Source: Thiomicrorhabdus sediminis
GTDB taxonomy: Bacteria; Pseudomonadota; Gammaproteobacteria; Thiomicrospirales; Thiomicrospiraceae
Direction: 5' to 3'
Assembly: GCF_005885815.1 (NCBI RefSeq)
Contig: NZ_CP040602.1
Location: 1,379,630 to 1,443,629, forward strand
Length of the DNA: 64,000 nt
The position numbers and the translations under genes are program-made. The notes beneath the pieces were generated by a model. The model saw only the letters and a program-made list of their open reading frames with translations. It did no database searches and was not told the origin of the DNA. Below, in pieces: positions 37,968 through 47,728 of this stretch. The first letter of the stretch is position 1. Each line of letters starts with the position of its first letter.

Positions 37968-40217
37968 TTACTTTTCAATACTGAAAGTCAGCGCATCCTC
38001 CTGACAATCAATCAATACCTTGCCGCCTTGTTGTAAATCACCGAATAACAAACGTTCGGCCAAAGGCTGTTTAAGTTTTTCTTGCACCAAACGCTCCATG
38101 GGGCGCGCACCCATTAAAGGATCATAACCGTTGGTCGCCAGCCATTGACGGGCGGCATCGGTTAAAGTGATGGAGACTTTTTTATCGGCCAAAGCGTTTT
38201 CCAATGCATAAACAAACTTGTTGACCACCGAGACCATCGAATCTTCCGATAAACGGTTGAAATGCACAATGCCATCCAAACGGTTGCGGAATTCAGGGGT
38301 AAAGACCTTTTTCAATTCCGACTCGAAATCCAATGAATGGTCTTGAACGGTAAAGCCCATACTGCTGCGCGCCATCTGTTCGGCTCCGACATTCGACGTC
38401 ATAATCAAAATGACGTTTCTAAAGTCGGCCTTGCGACCGTTATTATCGGTCAAGGTACCGTTATCCATCACCTGCAATAACAAGTTGAAAACATCCGGGT
38501 GCGCCTTTTCAATCTCATCCAGCAAGACCACCGAATGCGGGTTTTTCGATACCGCTTCGGTCAACAACCCACCCTGATCATAACCGACATAACCCGGAGG
38601 TGCACCGATCAGACGCGATACGGTGTGACGTTCCATATATTCGGACATATCGAAACGCAACATTTCCACGCCAAGGTGATTTGCTAGCTGCTGGGTAAGC
38701 TCTGTTTTACCGACCCCGGTCGGACCGGCGAATAAGAACGATGCGGTCGGTTTATTCGGGTTATTCAACCCCGAACGTGCCAAGTGAATCGCCGCGGTCA
38801 GTTTCTCAACTGCTTTATCCTGACCGAAGACCACACGTTTCAGATTGGCTTCCAAATCGTGCAGCTTGTCTTTTTCTTTTTGGGTAATCTGCGATACCGG
38901 AATACGGGCGATGCTTGCCACAACCTGTTGAATCTCACCGACACCGATCTGCTTTTTACGGCGACTCACCGGCATTAGAGCTTGCTTGGCGCCGGCTTCA
39001 TCGATAATATCAATCGCCTTATCCGGCAGATGACGATCGTTAAGATAACGTGCCGATAAGGCAACTGCCTCCTTAATCGCCGGTAAGGTGTATTTGACCT
39101 GATGATGGCTTTCGTATTTTGATTTCAAACCTTTAAGGATTTCGACCGTCTCATGCTCTGAAGGTTCACGGATATCGACTTTTTGGAATCGGCGCGCCAA
39201 GGCACGGTCTTTTTCAAACACGCCACGATATTCTTCATAGGTCGTCGCACCGATACAGCGTAACTTACCTGAGGATAATGACGGCTTCATCAAATTCGAT
39301 GCATCCATAGCGCCGCCTTGAACCGCACCGGCACCGACAATGGTGTGAATCTCATCGATAAATAAAATGGCGTGATCTTGCTGTTCAAGATCTTTTAACA
39401 GGGCTTTAAATCGTTTTTCAAAATCACCACGATAGCGTGTTCCGGCGAGTAACGCCCCCATATCCAAACTATAGACGACGGCGTTTTCTAACTGCTCCGG
39501 CACCTTGTGATGGACAATCTGATAAGCCAGCCCTTCTGCCACAGCGGTCTTACCGACGCCTGGCTCACCGACCAATAATGGATTGTTTTTACGGCGACGG
39601 CTCAAGACTTCAAGCGTACGGTTTAATTCCCAATCACGACCGATAATCGGATCGATTTTGCCATCCATCACGGACTCGTTGAGGTCGGTGGTAAAGCGCT
39701 CTAAAGGAGACTGTTTTTCCTGTACATCCTGTTCGCTTTCTTCTTGAACATTACCACTGCCCCCGGCTTCTGAAGGCAAAAAACCATCGGCGTCTGCGGC
39801 AGTCACACCATGCGACAGATAACTTAAGACATCAACACGTTCGACACCGTTACTTTCCAGCAAATAGACCGCCTGAGAATCCTGTTCGGCATAAAGAGAT
39901 GCCAACACATGCACCGCGGTGACTTCGGTATAACCGTTTGACTGCACCAGATAGATGGCGCGTTCGATAACACGCTGAAAACTCATGGTCGGCTGCAGCT
40001 CATCCGGCTTGCGTGAAACCATTTCCGACTCAAGGAATTTTTCCAGGCCTTCTTCAATGACACCAACATCCACACCACAAGCCTGAATCACTTCACGCAC
40101 GGACGGTACACCCAATAGTTCCAATAATAGGTGCTCCAGCGTGACAAACTCATGCTCATACTCATGGGCAACACTGAATGCGTTGCTCAAGGTCATTTGT
40201 AGCTCTTTACTCAACAT
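37968..40217 (-). CDS. clpA: ATP-dependent Clp protease ATPase subunit ClpA
   Basis: 749 aa AAA+ unfoldase that feeds ClpP. Two N-terminal Clp repeats (about 1-140), a short acidic linker (about 150-170), the first ATPase domain with Walker A GEPGVGKT (217-224), and the second with GPTGVGKT near residue 500, then the ClpP-docking region. It follows clpS with no spacer, so the adaptor and unfoldase are made together. Confidence 0.98.
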   Translation of the reverse strand: MLSKELQMTLSNAFSVAHEYEHEFVTLEHLLLELLGVPSVREVIQACGVDVGVIEEGLEKFLESEMVSRKPDELQPTMSFQRVIERAIYLVQSNGYTEVTAVHVLASLYAEQDSQAVYLLESNGVERVDVLSYLSHGVTAADADGFLPSEAGGSGNVQEESEQDVQEKQSPLERFTTDLNESVMDGKIDPIIGRDWELNRTLEVLSRRRKNNPLLVGEPGVGKTAVAEGLAYQIVHHKVPEQLENAVVYSLDMGALLAGTRYRGDFEKRFKALLKDLEQQDHAILFIDEIHTIVGAGAVQGGAMDASNLMKPSLSSGKLRCIGATTYEEYRGVFEKDRALARRFQKVDIREPSEHETVEILKGLKSKYESHHQVKYTLPAIKEAVALSARYLNDRHLPDKAIDIIDEAGAKQALMPVSRRKKQIGVGEIQQVVASIARIPVSQITQKEKDKLHDLEANLKRVVFGQDKAVEKLTAAIHLARSGLNNPNKPTASFLFAGPTGVGKTELTQQLANHLGVEMLRFDMSEYMERHTVSRLIGAPPGYVGYDQGGLLTEAVSKNPHSVVLLDEIEKAHPDVFNLLLQVMDNGTLTDNNGRKADFRNVILIMTSNVGAEQMARSSMGFTVQDHSLDFESELKKVFTPEFRNRLDGIVHFNRLSEDSMVSVVNKFVYALENALADKKVSITLTDAARQWLATNGYDPLMGARPMERLVQEKLKQPLAERLLFGDLQQGGKVLIDCQEDALTFSIEK

Positions 40218-40535
40218 TTAAGCCACCTCTAGCTGACACATCAACGGATGTTTATTTTGTCGTGAAAAACTGTTCACCTGCTGCACTTTCATTTCTGCCA
40301 CCTCGCGACTGAATACGCCACAAACGCCTTTTCCTTGATGATGCACGGCAAGCATGACCGCATTGGCTTTCGCCTCATCCATAGAAAAGAAACGCTGCAG
40401 TACCTCAACAACAAAATCCATCGGCGTGTAATCATCATTCATCAACACCACCTGATAACGTTTAGGTGGTTTAACTTTTGGTTTGGCTGTTTCTAGCAGC
40501 AGATTACCATCATCATAATCTGGTGAATAAGGCAT
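40218..40535 (-). CDS. clpS: ClpS adaptor protein
   Basis: 105 aa. Binds N-degron residues and delivers substrates to ClpA. The core YQVVLMNDDYTPMDFVVEVL with the substrate-pocket aspartates, and AVHHQGKGVCGVFSREVAEMK, are clear. A flexible N-terminal tail of about 25 residues precedes it. The stop codon directly abuts the clpA start. Confidence 0.97.
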   Translation of the reverse strand: MPYSPDYDDGNLLLETAKPKVKPPKRYQVVLMNDDYTPMDFVVEVLQRFFSMDEAKANAVMLAVHHQGKGVCGVFSREVAEMKVQQVNSFSRQNKHPLMCQLEVA

Positions 40536-40569
40536 TCAGGTTACTCTATCAATTCTTTAATCTTTACTA

Positions 40570-40598
40570 TATATATCGGCACAACAGGCAAAATTCAA
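40570..40598 (-). promoter_or_regulatory. Predicted clpS-clpA promoter
   Basis: On the minus strand TTGAAT (40598-40593) and TATATA (40575-40570) are separated by 17 bases, about 30 bases before the clpS ATG. Confidence 0.55.
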
Positions 40599-40857
40599 GC
40601 CGCTGCATCGATAGCAAACACTCTGTTAAAGCAGTGTTCAGCTTTTTTATTTCTGTTAGGTTTATTTTACCCACAATAGAACAAGAATTCTGGCTGAAAC
40701 AGAAATTATTCATACTTTTGTCAAAATAGCGTTAAGCTTGGCTGGAAAGGTTTTCTGATATGGGTTAATGGATTCAAGGCTTATGGCCACACAGCACCGA
40801 TGCGCCATTGATAACCATTAAAAACCCACCGCATAATGCGACTGTAACGAGAAAAAA
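40599..40857. other. Spacer between DnaJ-domain gene and clpS
   Basis: Gene-free. An AACACT...AGTGTT hairpin (40617-40638) followed by CAGCTTTTTT looks like a plus-strand terminator, but no plus-strand gene leads into it. Nothing else was recognised; the DnaJ-domain gene ends here without a clear terminator. Confidence 0.35.
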
Positions 40858-41757
40858 TTAGCCCAGCAATAACCGGGCGTAAAAATCCCCGGCCTTATGC
40901 TCTTCATCGGCAGGCAAGCCCATGCCTTTTATTTTGATGAATTTTTCCGCACTGTAGTTTTTCGGCACTACGACATCAAGTTTGCCTGCAACCGTATCCA
41001 AGCTGATTTTTTTACCCGGTTGAAGCATTGATTTCGGCACCACAAAAGTGCCGTAAATGTCGCCTTGATCGAGCTTATATCGGCTGCTGTCGATTTTGAT
41101 ATTGAATTTCACCAGATAATCGCCCGGAACACCGCCAAACAATCCACTGTAGCCCTTACCTTCCAATCTAAAGGTTTTTTCATCGAATGCCTGGCGGTTG
41201 AATTTCATTTTCACCTTTAAGCCGGGAATATAAAAACTGCCTAAATTCAATAGGCGGATCGCGTAACGCAAGGTCAAAGGATAAGTAATGACCCGGTTCT
41301 TGCCGTTAATCGGTTTTTGATATTTAAAGGCTGACTGGTAATCACTTGAAGAATACTGATATTGCTTGCCGTCATCGGTTTGTTTATCGGCATCCTCAGC
41401 ATACTGCTTTTGTTCAGTTCTGGATGATGTTTTCTGGTTCGCCGAAGAACGCTTATGGCTATCGGCTTGGGTATGAGTTTTATTACGCGGAGAGGCTTGT
41501 TGGTAGCCGGTTCGACGACGCTGCTGATTTCGCCTTAAATCAAACTCACGGCAATAGGCATCGCGATATTTACTGAGAATTTCATAGGCGGCGGCGATTT
41601 CCTGAAAACGTGCTTGCGCATCGTGAATTTTGGAGACATCAGGATGGTAACGCCGTGCCATCTTACGATATGCTAATTTTACCGTTTTGGAGCAAGCACC
41701 ATAATGTACTCCCAAAATGGCAAAATAATCGATATTGATATCGTAATTAGGTCGCAA
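40858..41757 (-). CDS. DnaJ-domain protein (CbpA-like)
   Basis: 299 aa. N-terminal J-domain (about 8-75) with the HPD motif at 38-40, which stimulates DnaK ATPase. A polar linker rich in Q, K and S (about 78-145) replaces the glycine-rich region; there is no zinc-finger. The C-terminal part (about 155-299) fits the DnaJ substrate-binding beta-domains, as in CbpA, although PGDYLVKFNIK is the only strongly typical stretch. It stands alone. Confidence 0.85.
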   Translation of the reverse strand: MRPNYDINIDYFAILGVHYGACSKTVKLAYRKMARRYHPDVSKIHDAQARFQEIAAAYEILSKYRDAYCREFDLRRNQQRRRTGYQQASPRNKTHTQADSHKRSSANQKTSSRTEQKQYAEDADKQTDDGKQYQYSSSDYQSAFKYQKPINGKNRVITYPLTLRYAIRLLNLGSFYIPGLKVKMKFNRQAFDEKTFRLEGKGYSGLFGGVPGDYLVKFNIKIDSSRYKLDQGDIYGTFVVPKSMLQPGKKISLDTVAGKLDVVVPKNYSAEKFIKIKGMGLPADEEHKAGDFYARLLLG

Positions 41758-42038
41758 AATTTTCTCGTATTGTTGAGGGATTTTTAATGAATAAAAAAAT
41801 CAATTTCGGCTTCAATTCTACTCTTATCCCCTATAAAAAAAAAGCCTCAAAATATAACTATTAAACACCGTAAAATTACCCGTTGACCGATAAAAACAAA
41901 AGTTATCAAAACACAATAAACATAATCCAATAGTTATGACAAAAACCGATATTTAGTTCATAATAGTGGGCTTTTATTTTGACCCGGCCTAGTCAGTTAG
42001 GCTAACTTGGTTATTTTCACCGCAAGAGGACAAAGATA
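41758..42038. other. Spacer upstream of phnA-like gene
   Basis: 281 AT-rich bases between divergent genes. Close to the phnA-like gene a GCCTA...TAGGC hairpin (41987-42002) lies in the leader, and AGTTAGGCTAACT (41996-42008) is a small palindrome. Promoters for both genes must be here, but no clear hexamers were chosen. Confidence 0.35.
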
Positions 42039-42608
42039 ATGAGTGTAGAACAGGACTTAATCGAACGTAGTAACAACCAGTGCGAACTATGTTCAGCAAC
42101 AGAGGCTCTTGAGGTATTCGCGGTCGAACCGAGTGATGGCTCAGCAGAGCAATCGATTCTGGTTTGCGGCAATTGTCGTTCTCAGATTGAAAACCCTGAA
42201 ACCATGGACAGTAACCACTGGCGCTGTTTGAATGACAGCATGTGGTCACCGGTTGCTGCCGTGCAAGTCATGTCATACCGTCTACTGCATCAATTGCGTC
42301 ACGAGGGCTGGCCAATGGATCTGCTTGATATGATGTATCTGGAAGACGATACCCGTAAATGGGCTGAAGCAGGTATCAGCGAAGAAGAAGAGCGCACACC
42401 AACCTTAGACAGTAACGGTACAGCTCTTAACGAAGGTGATGATGTCACCTTGATCAAGGATCTGGATGTTAAAGGGGCTAACTTTACCGCTAAGCGCGGT
42501 ACTATGGTGAAAAACATTCACCTGACCGACAACCCTTTACATATCGAAGGCAAAGTCAATGGCACTCAAATCGTGTTGGTTGCCGCCTACCTGAAAAAGT
42601 CTAATTAA
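42039..42608 (+). CDS. PhnA/YjdM-type zinc-ribbon protein
   Basis: 189 aa. N-terminal zinc ribbon C15-x2-C18 ... C43-x2-C46, then a helical middle, and a C-terminal PhnA domain (about 129-188: GDDVTLIKDLDVKGANF and KVNGTQIVLVAAYLKKS). Despite its name the family is not shown to degrade phosphonates as part of C-P lyase, and its role is unclear. No phosphonate genes are nearby. A strong AAGAGGAC ribosome site precedes the ATG. Confidence 0.85.
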   Translation: MSVEQDLIERSNNQCELCSATEALEVFAVEPSDGSAEQSILVCGNCRSQIENPETMDSNHWRCLNDSMWSPVAAVQVMSYRLLHQLRHEGWPMDLLDMMYLEDDTRKWAEAGISEEEERTPTLDSNGTALNEGDDVTLIKDLDVKGANFTAKRGTMVKNIHLTDNPLHIEGKVNGTQIVLVAAYLKKSN

Positions 42609-42620
42609 TCGATTTAAATT

Positions 42621-42708
42621 GCCAGCCCGGTTAGTCCGCTGGCCAATTGACTTTACCCCAACCCGCAACAGACCCAAGCTCTACTATTAAGGTTGGGGCG
42701 CGGGTAAA
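42621..42708. repeat. Inverted repeats between converging phnA-like and DsrE-like genes
   Basis: GCCAGC/GCTGGC (42621-42643) follows the phnA-like stop. Then TTTACCC (42652-42658) with inner CAACC pairs with GGTTG and GGGTAAA (up to 42708), reaching into the end of the DsrE-like gene. Neither has a T-run, so they are weak candidates for terminators of the two genes. Confidence 0.35.
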
Positions 42709-43280
42709 TACTCCTGCGGAGACTCAAACAGGCTTTTGCGTTCTGGGTCTGTCAGGCTGTGAATGGTGATCACTCTATAGCCAATGGCTTTATAGTCATT
42801 GAGTTGCGCCATACCTGAATCGGAAAAACTGACGAATTCCGGAAAATCCTCTTTCGACAACTTGCCCAAACCGGCTACCGCGCCACAAACATGGACGCTC
42901 ACCCCTTCAGAATCCACCAACTTGCTGAAATTACTGTGTAGCTTAGAGTATTGTTGTTGGGCCTGCTTTTGTAAGGCAAACTCTTCCACACCATGACTGA
43001 CAATGGCAATATCGACATCGGGAAAAGTCTGTTTTAACCGTTTGACCTGAAAACTGACATAACCCGCCAGACCAGACAAGGCATTTTTATCCAGCGTTTC
43101 AATATCGAAAACAATGCCATCGGGTATATCTTCGCCTTGCAATAAGGCTTCGACCTGAGGATGAACCCCCATTTCATGATGAGTGCTTTGCGATTCGGCC
43201 AACGCCAGCGAAAAAATGGCGCTCACCAGCCATACAATCAACCAATGGAAGCTATGGAAAGATTTCAACTGAGTACGCAT
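42687..43280 (-). CDS. Secreted DsrE/DsrF-like protein
   Basis: 197 aa. A signal peptide with a hydrophobic core (about 12-28) and likely cleavage after ALA28 is followed by a DsrE-like fold: VFDIETLDKN, QVKRLKQTFPDVDIAIVSHGVEEF, and VSVHVCGAVAGLGK with C132 at the position of the sulfur-carrying cysteine of DsrE-family proteins. Periplasmic members occur in sulfur-oxidising bacteria, where a sulfur-carrier role is suspected. That fits the suggested organism but is inference. An AAAGGAG ribosome site precedes the ATG. Confidence 0.78.
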   Translation of the reverse strand: MRTQLKSFHSFHWLIVWLVSAIFSLALAESQSTHHEMGVHPQVEALLQGEDIPDGIVFDIETLDKNALSGLAGYVSFQVKRLKQTFPDVDIAIVSHGVEEFALQKQAQQQYSKLHSNFSKLVDSEGVSVHVCGAVAGLGKLSKEDFPEFVSFSDSGMAQLNDYKAIGYRVITIHSLTDPERKSLFESPQEYLPAPQP

Positions 43281-43352
43281 TAGATAACTCCTTTAAGAGT
43301 AATTTCTGCAACCAATCAAACACCCAAAGTCACGGTCACGGCTTCAACCAAA

Positions 43353-43517
43353 TCAATGCGATGGGTTGTTTTCCACCGCTGCACTTTGCTCTTGTTCGGC
43401 GATTTTCTGCCTTTCCGCCTTACTGATATAGGGTTCTTTTTTATTTGGGTTCAGTTTTGCACGAGCCTTTTTAAGCCGCGCAGTGACTTTTTGTCTAAGT
43501 TTCTTTTGTCTATTCAT
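43353..43517 (-). CDS. DUF2986-type small basic protein
   Basis: 54 aa: starts MNRQKKLRQKVTARLKKARA and continues KLNPNKKEPYISKAERQK before an acidic, glutamine-rich tail. The basic helical start and the PYISKAER segment match the DUF2986 family of gammaproteobacteria, whose function is unknown. The ATG at 43517 has an AGAGAT ribosome site. It reads in the same direction as the DsrE-like gene, 72 bases upstream of it. Confidence 0.7.
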   Translation of the reverse strand: MNRQKKLRQKVTARLKKARAKLNPNKKEPYISKAERQKIAEQEQSAAVENNPSH

Positions 43518-43654
43518 ATCTCTATTGTGCCACTAATTTAGTCGAAACATGATTTTATCTTGGTGAAAAGTAGGCATTTTTGGTGAAAAGCCTCCTATCA
43601 AAACGCGGAATTGTGTAAAATTTACGCTTTCAAAAATCTCAATGGAGCAAAACG

Positions 43655-44371
43655 ATGGGAAGAGCCTTTCAAAACCGTAAAGAGTCGATGGCGAAAACCT
43701 CTGATCAAAAAGCTAAGGTTTATAGTAAATACAGCCGTGAAATCTATGTATGTGCTAAATCCGGTGGTGCGGAAACCTCAAGCAACCTGGCACTAGCCGG
43801 ATTAATCGAGCGCGCTAAAAAAGAACAGGTTCCTGCCCACGTTATCGATAAAGCCATTGATAAAGCCACTGGCGGTGCCGGTGAAGATTTTGCTCCAGCG
43901 CGATACGAAGGTTACGGGCCGGGAAACACCATGGTGATTATCGAATGTTTGACCGATAACCCGAACCGTACTTTTGGTGATGTACGCCACTGCTTCACTA
44001 AACACAACTGCAAAATCGGTACACAAGGCAGTGTCGCGCACATGTTTGACCACTCTGCGATTTTCGTTTTCAACGGTGAAGATGAAGAAGCGGTTTTGGA
44101 AGCTCTGCTAATGGCTGATGTTGAAGTCAATGATATCGAAGCCGAAGAAGGCAAAATCAGCGTATTCACACCACACACAGAATACGCCAAAGCGAAAAAT
44201 GCACTGCTCGAAGCTTTTGAAGGTATTGAATTCGATGTTGATGAAATCCAGTTCCTGGCAAAAATGACCAAGCCACTGGAAGGTGAAGAGCTTGAATCCT
44301 TTGAAAAGTTCCTTGCCATGGTTGAAGATTTGGATGATGTGCAAAACGTCTATTACGACGCCGAATTCTAA
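43655..44371 (+). CDS. YebC/TACO1 family protein
   Basis: 238 aa. The start [20 protein letters not shown] and [21 protein letters not shown] place it in the YeeN-like branch rather than the MAGHSKWANIKHRK branch. The [17 protein letters not shown] segment is the family hallmark. YebC proteins were called transcription regulators; recent work links the family to relief of ribosome stalling, so translation support is a fair guess. A GGAG site precedes the ATG at 43655. It is closed by its own terminator. Confidence 0.9.
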   Translation: MGRAFQNRKESMAKTSDQKAKVYSKYSREIYVCAKSGGAETSSNLALAGLIERAKKEQVPAHVIDKAIDKATGGAGEDFAPARYEGYGPGNTMVIIECLTDNPNRTFGDVRHCFTKHNCKIGTQGSVAHMFDHSAIFVFNGEDEEAVLEALLMADVEVNDIEAEEGKISVFTPHTEYAKAKNALLEAFEGIEFDVDEIQFLAKMTKPLEGEELESFEKFLAMVEDLDDVQNVYYDAEF

Positions 44372-44384
44372 TCCTTGCTCTACA

Positions 44385-44412
44385 AAGCCATGTTTCAGGC
44401 ATGGCTTTTTTC
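44385..44412 (+). terminator. yebC-family gene terminator
   Basis: AAGCCATG and CATGGCTT form an 8-bp stem with a short loop, followed by a T-run. It begins about 14 bases after the stop codon. Confidence 0.9.
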
Positions 44413-44547
44413 TCTTATTTCCTGTCTGAACCTGTTAACCCGGCAAACAAAACGACTTTTACCTACTTTGGCTTAGTCTTTCCTCCCTTTGTCTTTTAGA
44501 ATATCTACCATTGATTCATAGCACAAAATTTAAAAACGGTTATCACA

Positions 44548-45504
44548 ATGCTAAAAAACAACCATGTCGACAGTAAAAAGCTGATTAGCGAACTAGAGCA
44601 GTTGCTGGACGATATGCACCGTTACTCGACCACTGTCGATCGTTATGTCATCACCTCATCAACCGATATTCACGGTAAAATCACCAGTGTTAGCCAAGCT
44701 TTTTGCCAACTGACCGGTTATAGTGAAAAAGAGCTGATCGGCAACAAACACAATATCTTACGCCACCCTGATACACCGACTGAGTTCTTCGCAGAGATGT
44801 GGCAGACCATTACTTCCGGTCAATCATGGCGTGGTGAGCTCAGAAACATCAATAAATCGGGTGAATGTTTCTGGGTCCAACTGCAGATTGATAGCATTCG
44901 TGATGAAAAAGGCAATACCGTAGGCTATATCTCGATTGAGCAGAATATCACCGACCGCAAATATATCGAATTGCTTACCATTCGAGACGAGCTCACCGGA
45001 GCCTTCAATCGTCGACATTACAATCATGTATTGCCGATCGAGATTGAGCGCGCCAAACGTGATAACAAACAGCTCTGTTTTATGATGATTGATGCCGATA
45101 ATTTTAAAAAATATAACGATACTTATGGTCATCAGGAAGGCGATGAGGTGTTAAAAAACATCGTCGCCACGCTGAAAAACACCTTCAAGCGAGCCGATGA
45201 TTTCATATTCCGTTTAGGCGGCGAAGAGTTTGCTGTACTCTACCGCGCCGAAAATGAAAGCTATGCACAAAGCATCGCTGACATTTCTCGCAGCAAGATC
45301 TATGATTTGAATATGCCCCACTCCGGTAACCCTCCCTATGGTCGCGTTACCGTTTCATCGGGCGTAATGATACTCAAGCCGGATCAACAGTACATTTTAG
45401 AAGAAATCTATAAGTACGCCGATGAAGCACTCTACAAAGCCAAACACAACGGCCGTAACTTCGTGTCATTCCACGATACTGAGGATGATATCGAGCTTTT
45501 CTGA
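44548..45504 (+). CDS. PAS-GGDEF diguanylate cyclase
   Basis: 318 aa, soluble. A PAS domain of the aerotaxis-receptor type (about 30-140: SVSQAFCQLTGYSEKELIG, HPDTPTEFFAEMW, YISIEQNITDRK) suggests flavin or haem redox sensing, but the cofactor is not shown. The GGDEF domain (about 145-310) has GGEEF at 224-228 and an RxxD inhibitory site (RADD, 215-218) five residues before. It probably makes cyclic di-GMP in response to the PAS signal. Its stop is only 8 bases from the converging selU stop, with no terminator between. Confidence 0.9.
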   Translation: MLKNNHVDSKKLISELEQLLDDMHRYSTTVDRYVITSSTDIHGKITSVSQAFCQLTGYSEKELIGNKHNILRHPDTPTEFFAEMWQTITSGQSWRGELRNINKSGECFWVQLQIDSIRDEKGNTVGYISIEQNITDRKYIELLTIRDELTGAFNRRHYNHVLPIEIERAKRDNKQLCFMMIDADNFKKYNDTYGHQEGDEVLKNIVATLKNTFKRADDFIFRLGGEEFAVLYRAENESYAQSIADISRSKIYDLNMPHSGNPPYGRVTVSSGVMILKPDQQYILEEIYKYADEALYKAKHNGRNFVSFHDTEDDIELF

Positions 45505-45512
45505 TTGGAACC

Positions 45513-46643
45513 TTAAGCGAGGGTTTGCAGAAACGCTTTGACCTCTTCTGCGGTTCCAACAAAACTCACTTTTCGTTGATGTTTTTGCATCTGATAGTCA
45601 TACATAGGGTCATAGTATTCTTGTAACAGCGTGGCGATCCAACCCTGATGAGCTTGAACCCCACCTTGCGACAACTGCTCTTTCATGGCACTGTCAAACT
45701 GCTCAAGCACTCTTTTTTGACGTTCGCCTCCCAAACGCTTGGCGATACGTGAAAAAGCATTATGCATGAACTCCTGCCAGGATTCGATATCCGGATACTC
45801 TTGCTGCGCTTCGATCACATACTCTTGCAAAGTAATATCTATGCGCTCCTCAATCGGTGTATCCAGCACCACCCGCAAATCATTTTTAAGCTCATCAAAC
45901 AACGGCTTCGGTAAATTCACCGAGCCGATATTACGCCCTTCATCCTCGACCACTAAATAATTAGGCTGCTGTTCCAGCAGCCGCATAAACGCCATGGACA
46001 GGTTATTTTCAAAATCGATTTGTGAGGGTTGAGGACTATAGTGTCTGCCAAACGCCGAACCGCGATGATTGGCCAGACCTTCCAGATCGATTTGATTATC
46101 CAGCTTGTGCAGCAACTGCGTTTTCCCCGAACCGGTGCGCCCGGCAATAACAACCGAACGTACGCCCTGCTCACCGATCAATCCCGGTAGCTTATCGAGG
46201 TAATCGATTAAAAAACGGCGAAACGCTTTATAACCACCTTTTAAACGGACAATATCGGTACCGTGATCAGATAACCACTGCTGGGCAATCTTCGAACGCA
46301 TACCACCACGAAAGCAGTACAGCATCGCTTGCGGATGCTCGGCGATAAACTGCTGCCAAGCATGGATACGGGGTTCTCTGATGATCTCGTTGACCAGTTG
46401 ATGACCTAACTTGACTGCAGCTTTATTGCCGCGCACCTTATACTCGATACCGACTTGGCGACGTTCTTCATCATCCATTAAAGGCAGGTTGATACTGCTA
46501 TCAAAAGCACCTTGCTCAAATTCAACCGGAGCACGCACATCAATCAGCGGTATCTTTTCTATAACGATATGCTTAAAATCATCGCTCAAAGCCAGATTAT
46601 CATTAAATTCCGTTAACAATGACTGTTTTTGTCGCATGATCAT
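45513..46643 (-). CDS. selU: tRNA 2-selenouridine synthase
   Basis: 376 aa (SelU/MnmH). Replaces sulfur of 2-thiouridine at the wobble position of certain tRNAs by selenium from selenophosphate, through a geranyl intermediate. An N-terminal rhodanese domain has catalytic C110 in CFRGGMRS, and a C-terminal P-loop domain has GRTGSGKT (168-175). The ATG overlaps the selD stop as TAATG, so the two are coupled; a TTG six codons upstream is less likely. Confidence 0.96.
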   Translation of the reverse strand: MIMRQKQSLLTEFNDNLALSDDFKHIVIEKIPLIDVRAPVEFEQGAFDSSINLPLMDDEERRQVGIEYKVRGNKAAVKLGHQLVNEIIREPRIHAWQQFIAEHPQAMLYCFRGGMRSKIAQQWLSDHGTDIVRLKGGYKAFRRFLIDYLDKLPGLIGEQGVRSVVIAGRTGSGKTQLLHKLDNQIDLEGLANHRGSAFGRHYSPQPSQIDFENNLSMAFMRLLEQQPNYLVVEDEGRNIGSVNLPKPLFDELKNDLRVVLDTPIEERIDITLQEYVIEAQQEYPDIESWQEFMHNAFSRIAKRLGGERQKRVLEQFDSAMKEQLSQGGVQAHQGWIATLLQEYYDPMYDYQMQKHQRKVSFVGTAEEVKAFLQTLA

Positions 46644-47719
46644 TAGACGACCTCTATCCAATATTCGGGCTGTTGAGTTGTCGCTAACGCTTGGGTTGAA
46701 CCTATCGCCTGCAATTCAAGCCCTTTGGCAGAACAGAGTGCCAAAAACTCATCCACCGAGTCTTTATCCACCACCGCCAATAGCCCACCCGAGGTTTGCG
46801 GATCACATAACAAATGACGTTGGACATCATCAAGCTGCTCGCCGTTTTTGATCTTATGGCCATAGCTGGCATAGTTGCGTTCAGTACCACCCGGCACACA
46901 GCCTTGTTGCAAATAGTGCATGACATTTGCCAATTGCGGTACCTTGGCAAATTCGACCTGCGCCTGAATACCACTGCCTTCACAAATCTCGATCAGATGG
47001 CCAAGCAGGCCAAACCCGGTGACATCGGTCAAGGCACTGACACCTTCTAACTGGGAAATCTCGCTACCGATCTTATTCAAGGTGGTCATCGCATCAATCG
47101 CGTTCTGCAAATCTTGTGGTGCCACTTTTTTCTGTTTTTGCGCGGTGGTCAAAATCCCGATGCCTAACGGCTTGGTCAAAAACAGCAAACTGTCTTCACG
47201 CGCCGAGGCATTGCATTTGAGATGTTTGTTGTCGGCTAAACCGGTGACCGCCAAACCGAAAATCGGCTCGGGAGCATCGATGGAATGGCCGCCTGCCAGC
47301 GCGATGCCGGCATCCTCACATACCGAACGCCCACCTTCGATTACCTGCTGACCAACTTCAGCCGATAGCTTGTCGATCGGCCAACCGAAAATCGCTATCG
47401 CCATCAACGGCTTGCCGCCCATCGCATAGATATCGCTGATGGCATTGGTTGCGGCGATTTTTCCAAATGTAAACGGATCATCGACAATCGGCATAAAAAA
47501 ATCGGTGGTGCTCAATACAGAAGTGCCATTGCCCAAATCGTAAGCGGCGGCATCGTCTTTGGTGTTATTGCCCACCAATAGATTCGGTTGTGGTGCCAAT
47601 GTCAATTGTGACTGCAACAGACTATCGAGTAATTGCGGCGAGATTTTGCAACCGCACCCGGCGCCGTGGCTGTATTCGGTCAATTTGACGATTGAAGAGA
47701 AATCTTGGCTTTGAGACAT
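46643..47719 (-). CDS. selD: Selenide, water dikinase (selenophosphate synthetase)
   Basis: 358 aa. Makes selenophosphate from selenide and ATP. The N-terminal [11 protein letters not shown] holds C22 and K25, matching C17 and K20 of E. coli; the protein uses cysteine, not selenocysteine. The rest shows the AIRS/PurM-type ATP-binding fold ([22 protein letters not shown]). It is coupled to selU, its user, and follows rnhA by 9 bases. Confidence 0.97.
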   Translation of the reverse strand: MSQSQDFSSIVKLTEYSHGAGCGCKISPQLLDSLLQSQLTLAPQPNLLVGNNTKDDAAAYDLGNGTSVLSTTDFFMPIVDDPFTFGKIAATNAISDIYAMGGKPLMAIAIFGWPIDKLSAEVGQQVIEGGRSVCEDAGIALAGGHSIDAPEPIFGLAVTGLADNKHLKCNASAREDSLLFLTKPLGIGILTTAQKQKKVAPQDLQNAIDAMTTLNKIGSEISQLEGVSALTDVTGFGLLGHLIEICEGSGIQAQVEFAKVPQLANVMHYLQQGCVPGGTERNYASYGHKIKNGEQLDDVQRHLLCDPQTSGGLLAVVDKDSVDEFLALCSAKGLELQAIGSTQALATTQQPEYWIEVV

Positions 47720-47728
47720 TTTGATTAT

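Noticed and set aside
40617-40649. Plus-strand terminator-like hairpin upstream of clpS
   Set aside because: No plus-strand gene leads into it, and the stem is only six base pairs, so it was noted only in the spacer entry.
45513-47719. Selenocysteine codon (in-frame TGA) in selD
   Set aside because: The catalytic position is an ordinary cysteine codon and the frame is uninterrupted, so no recoding is needed.
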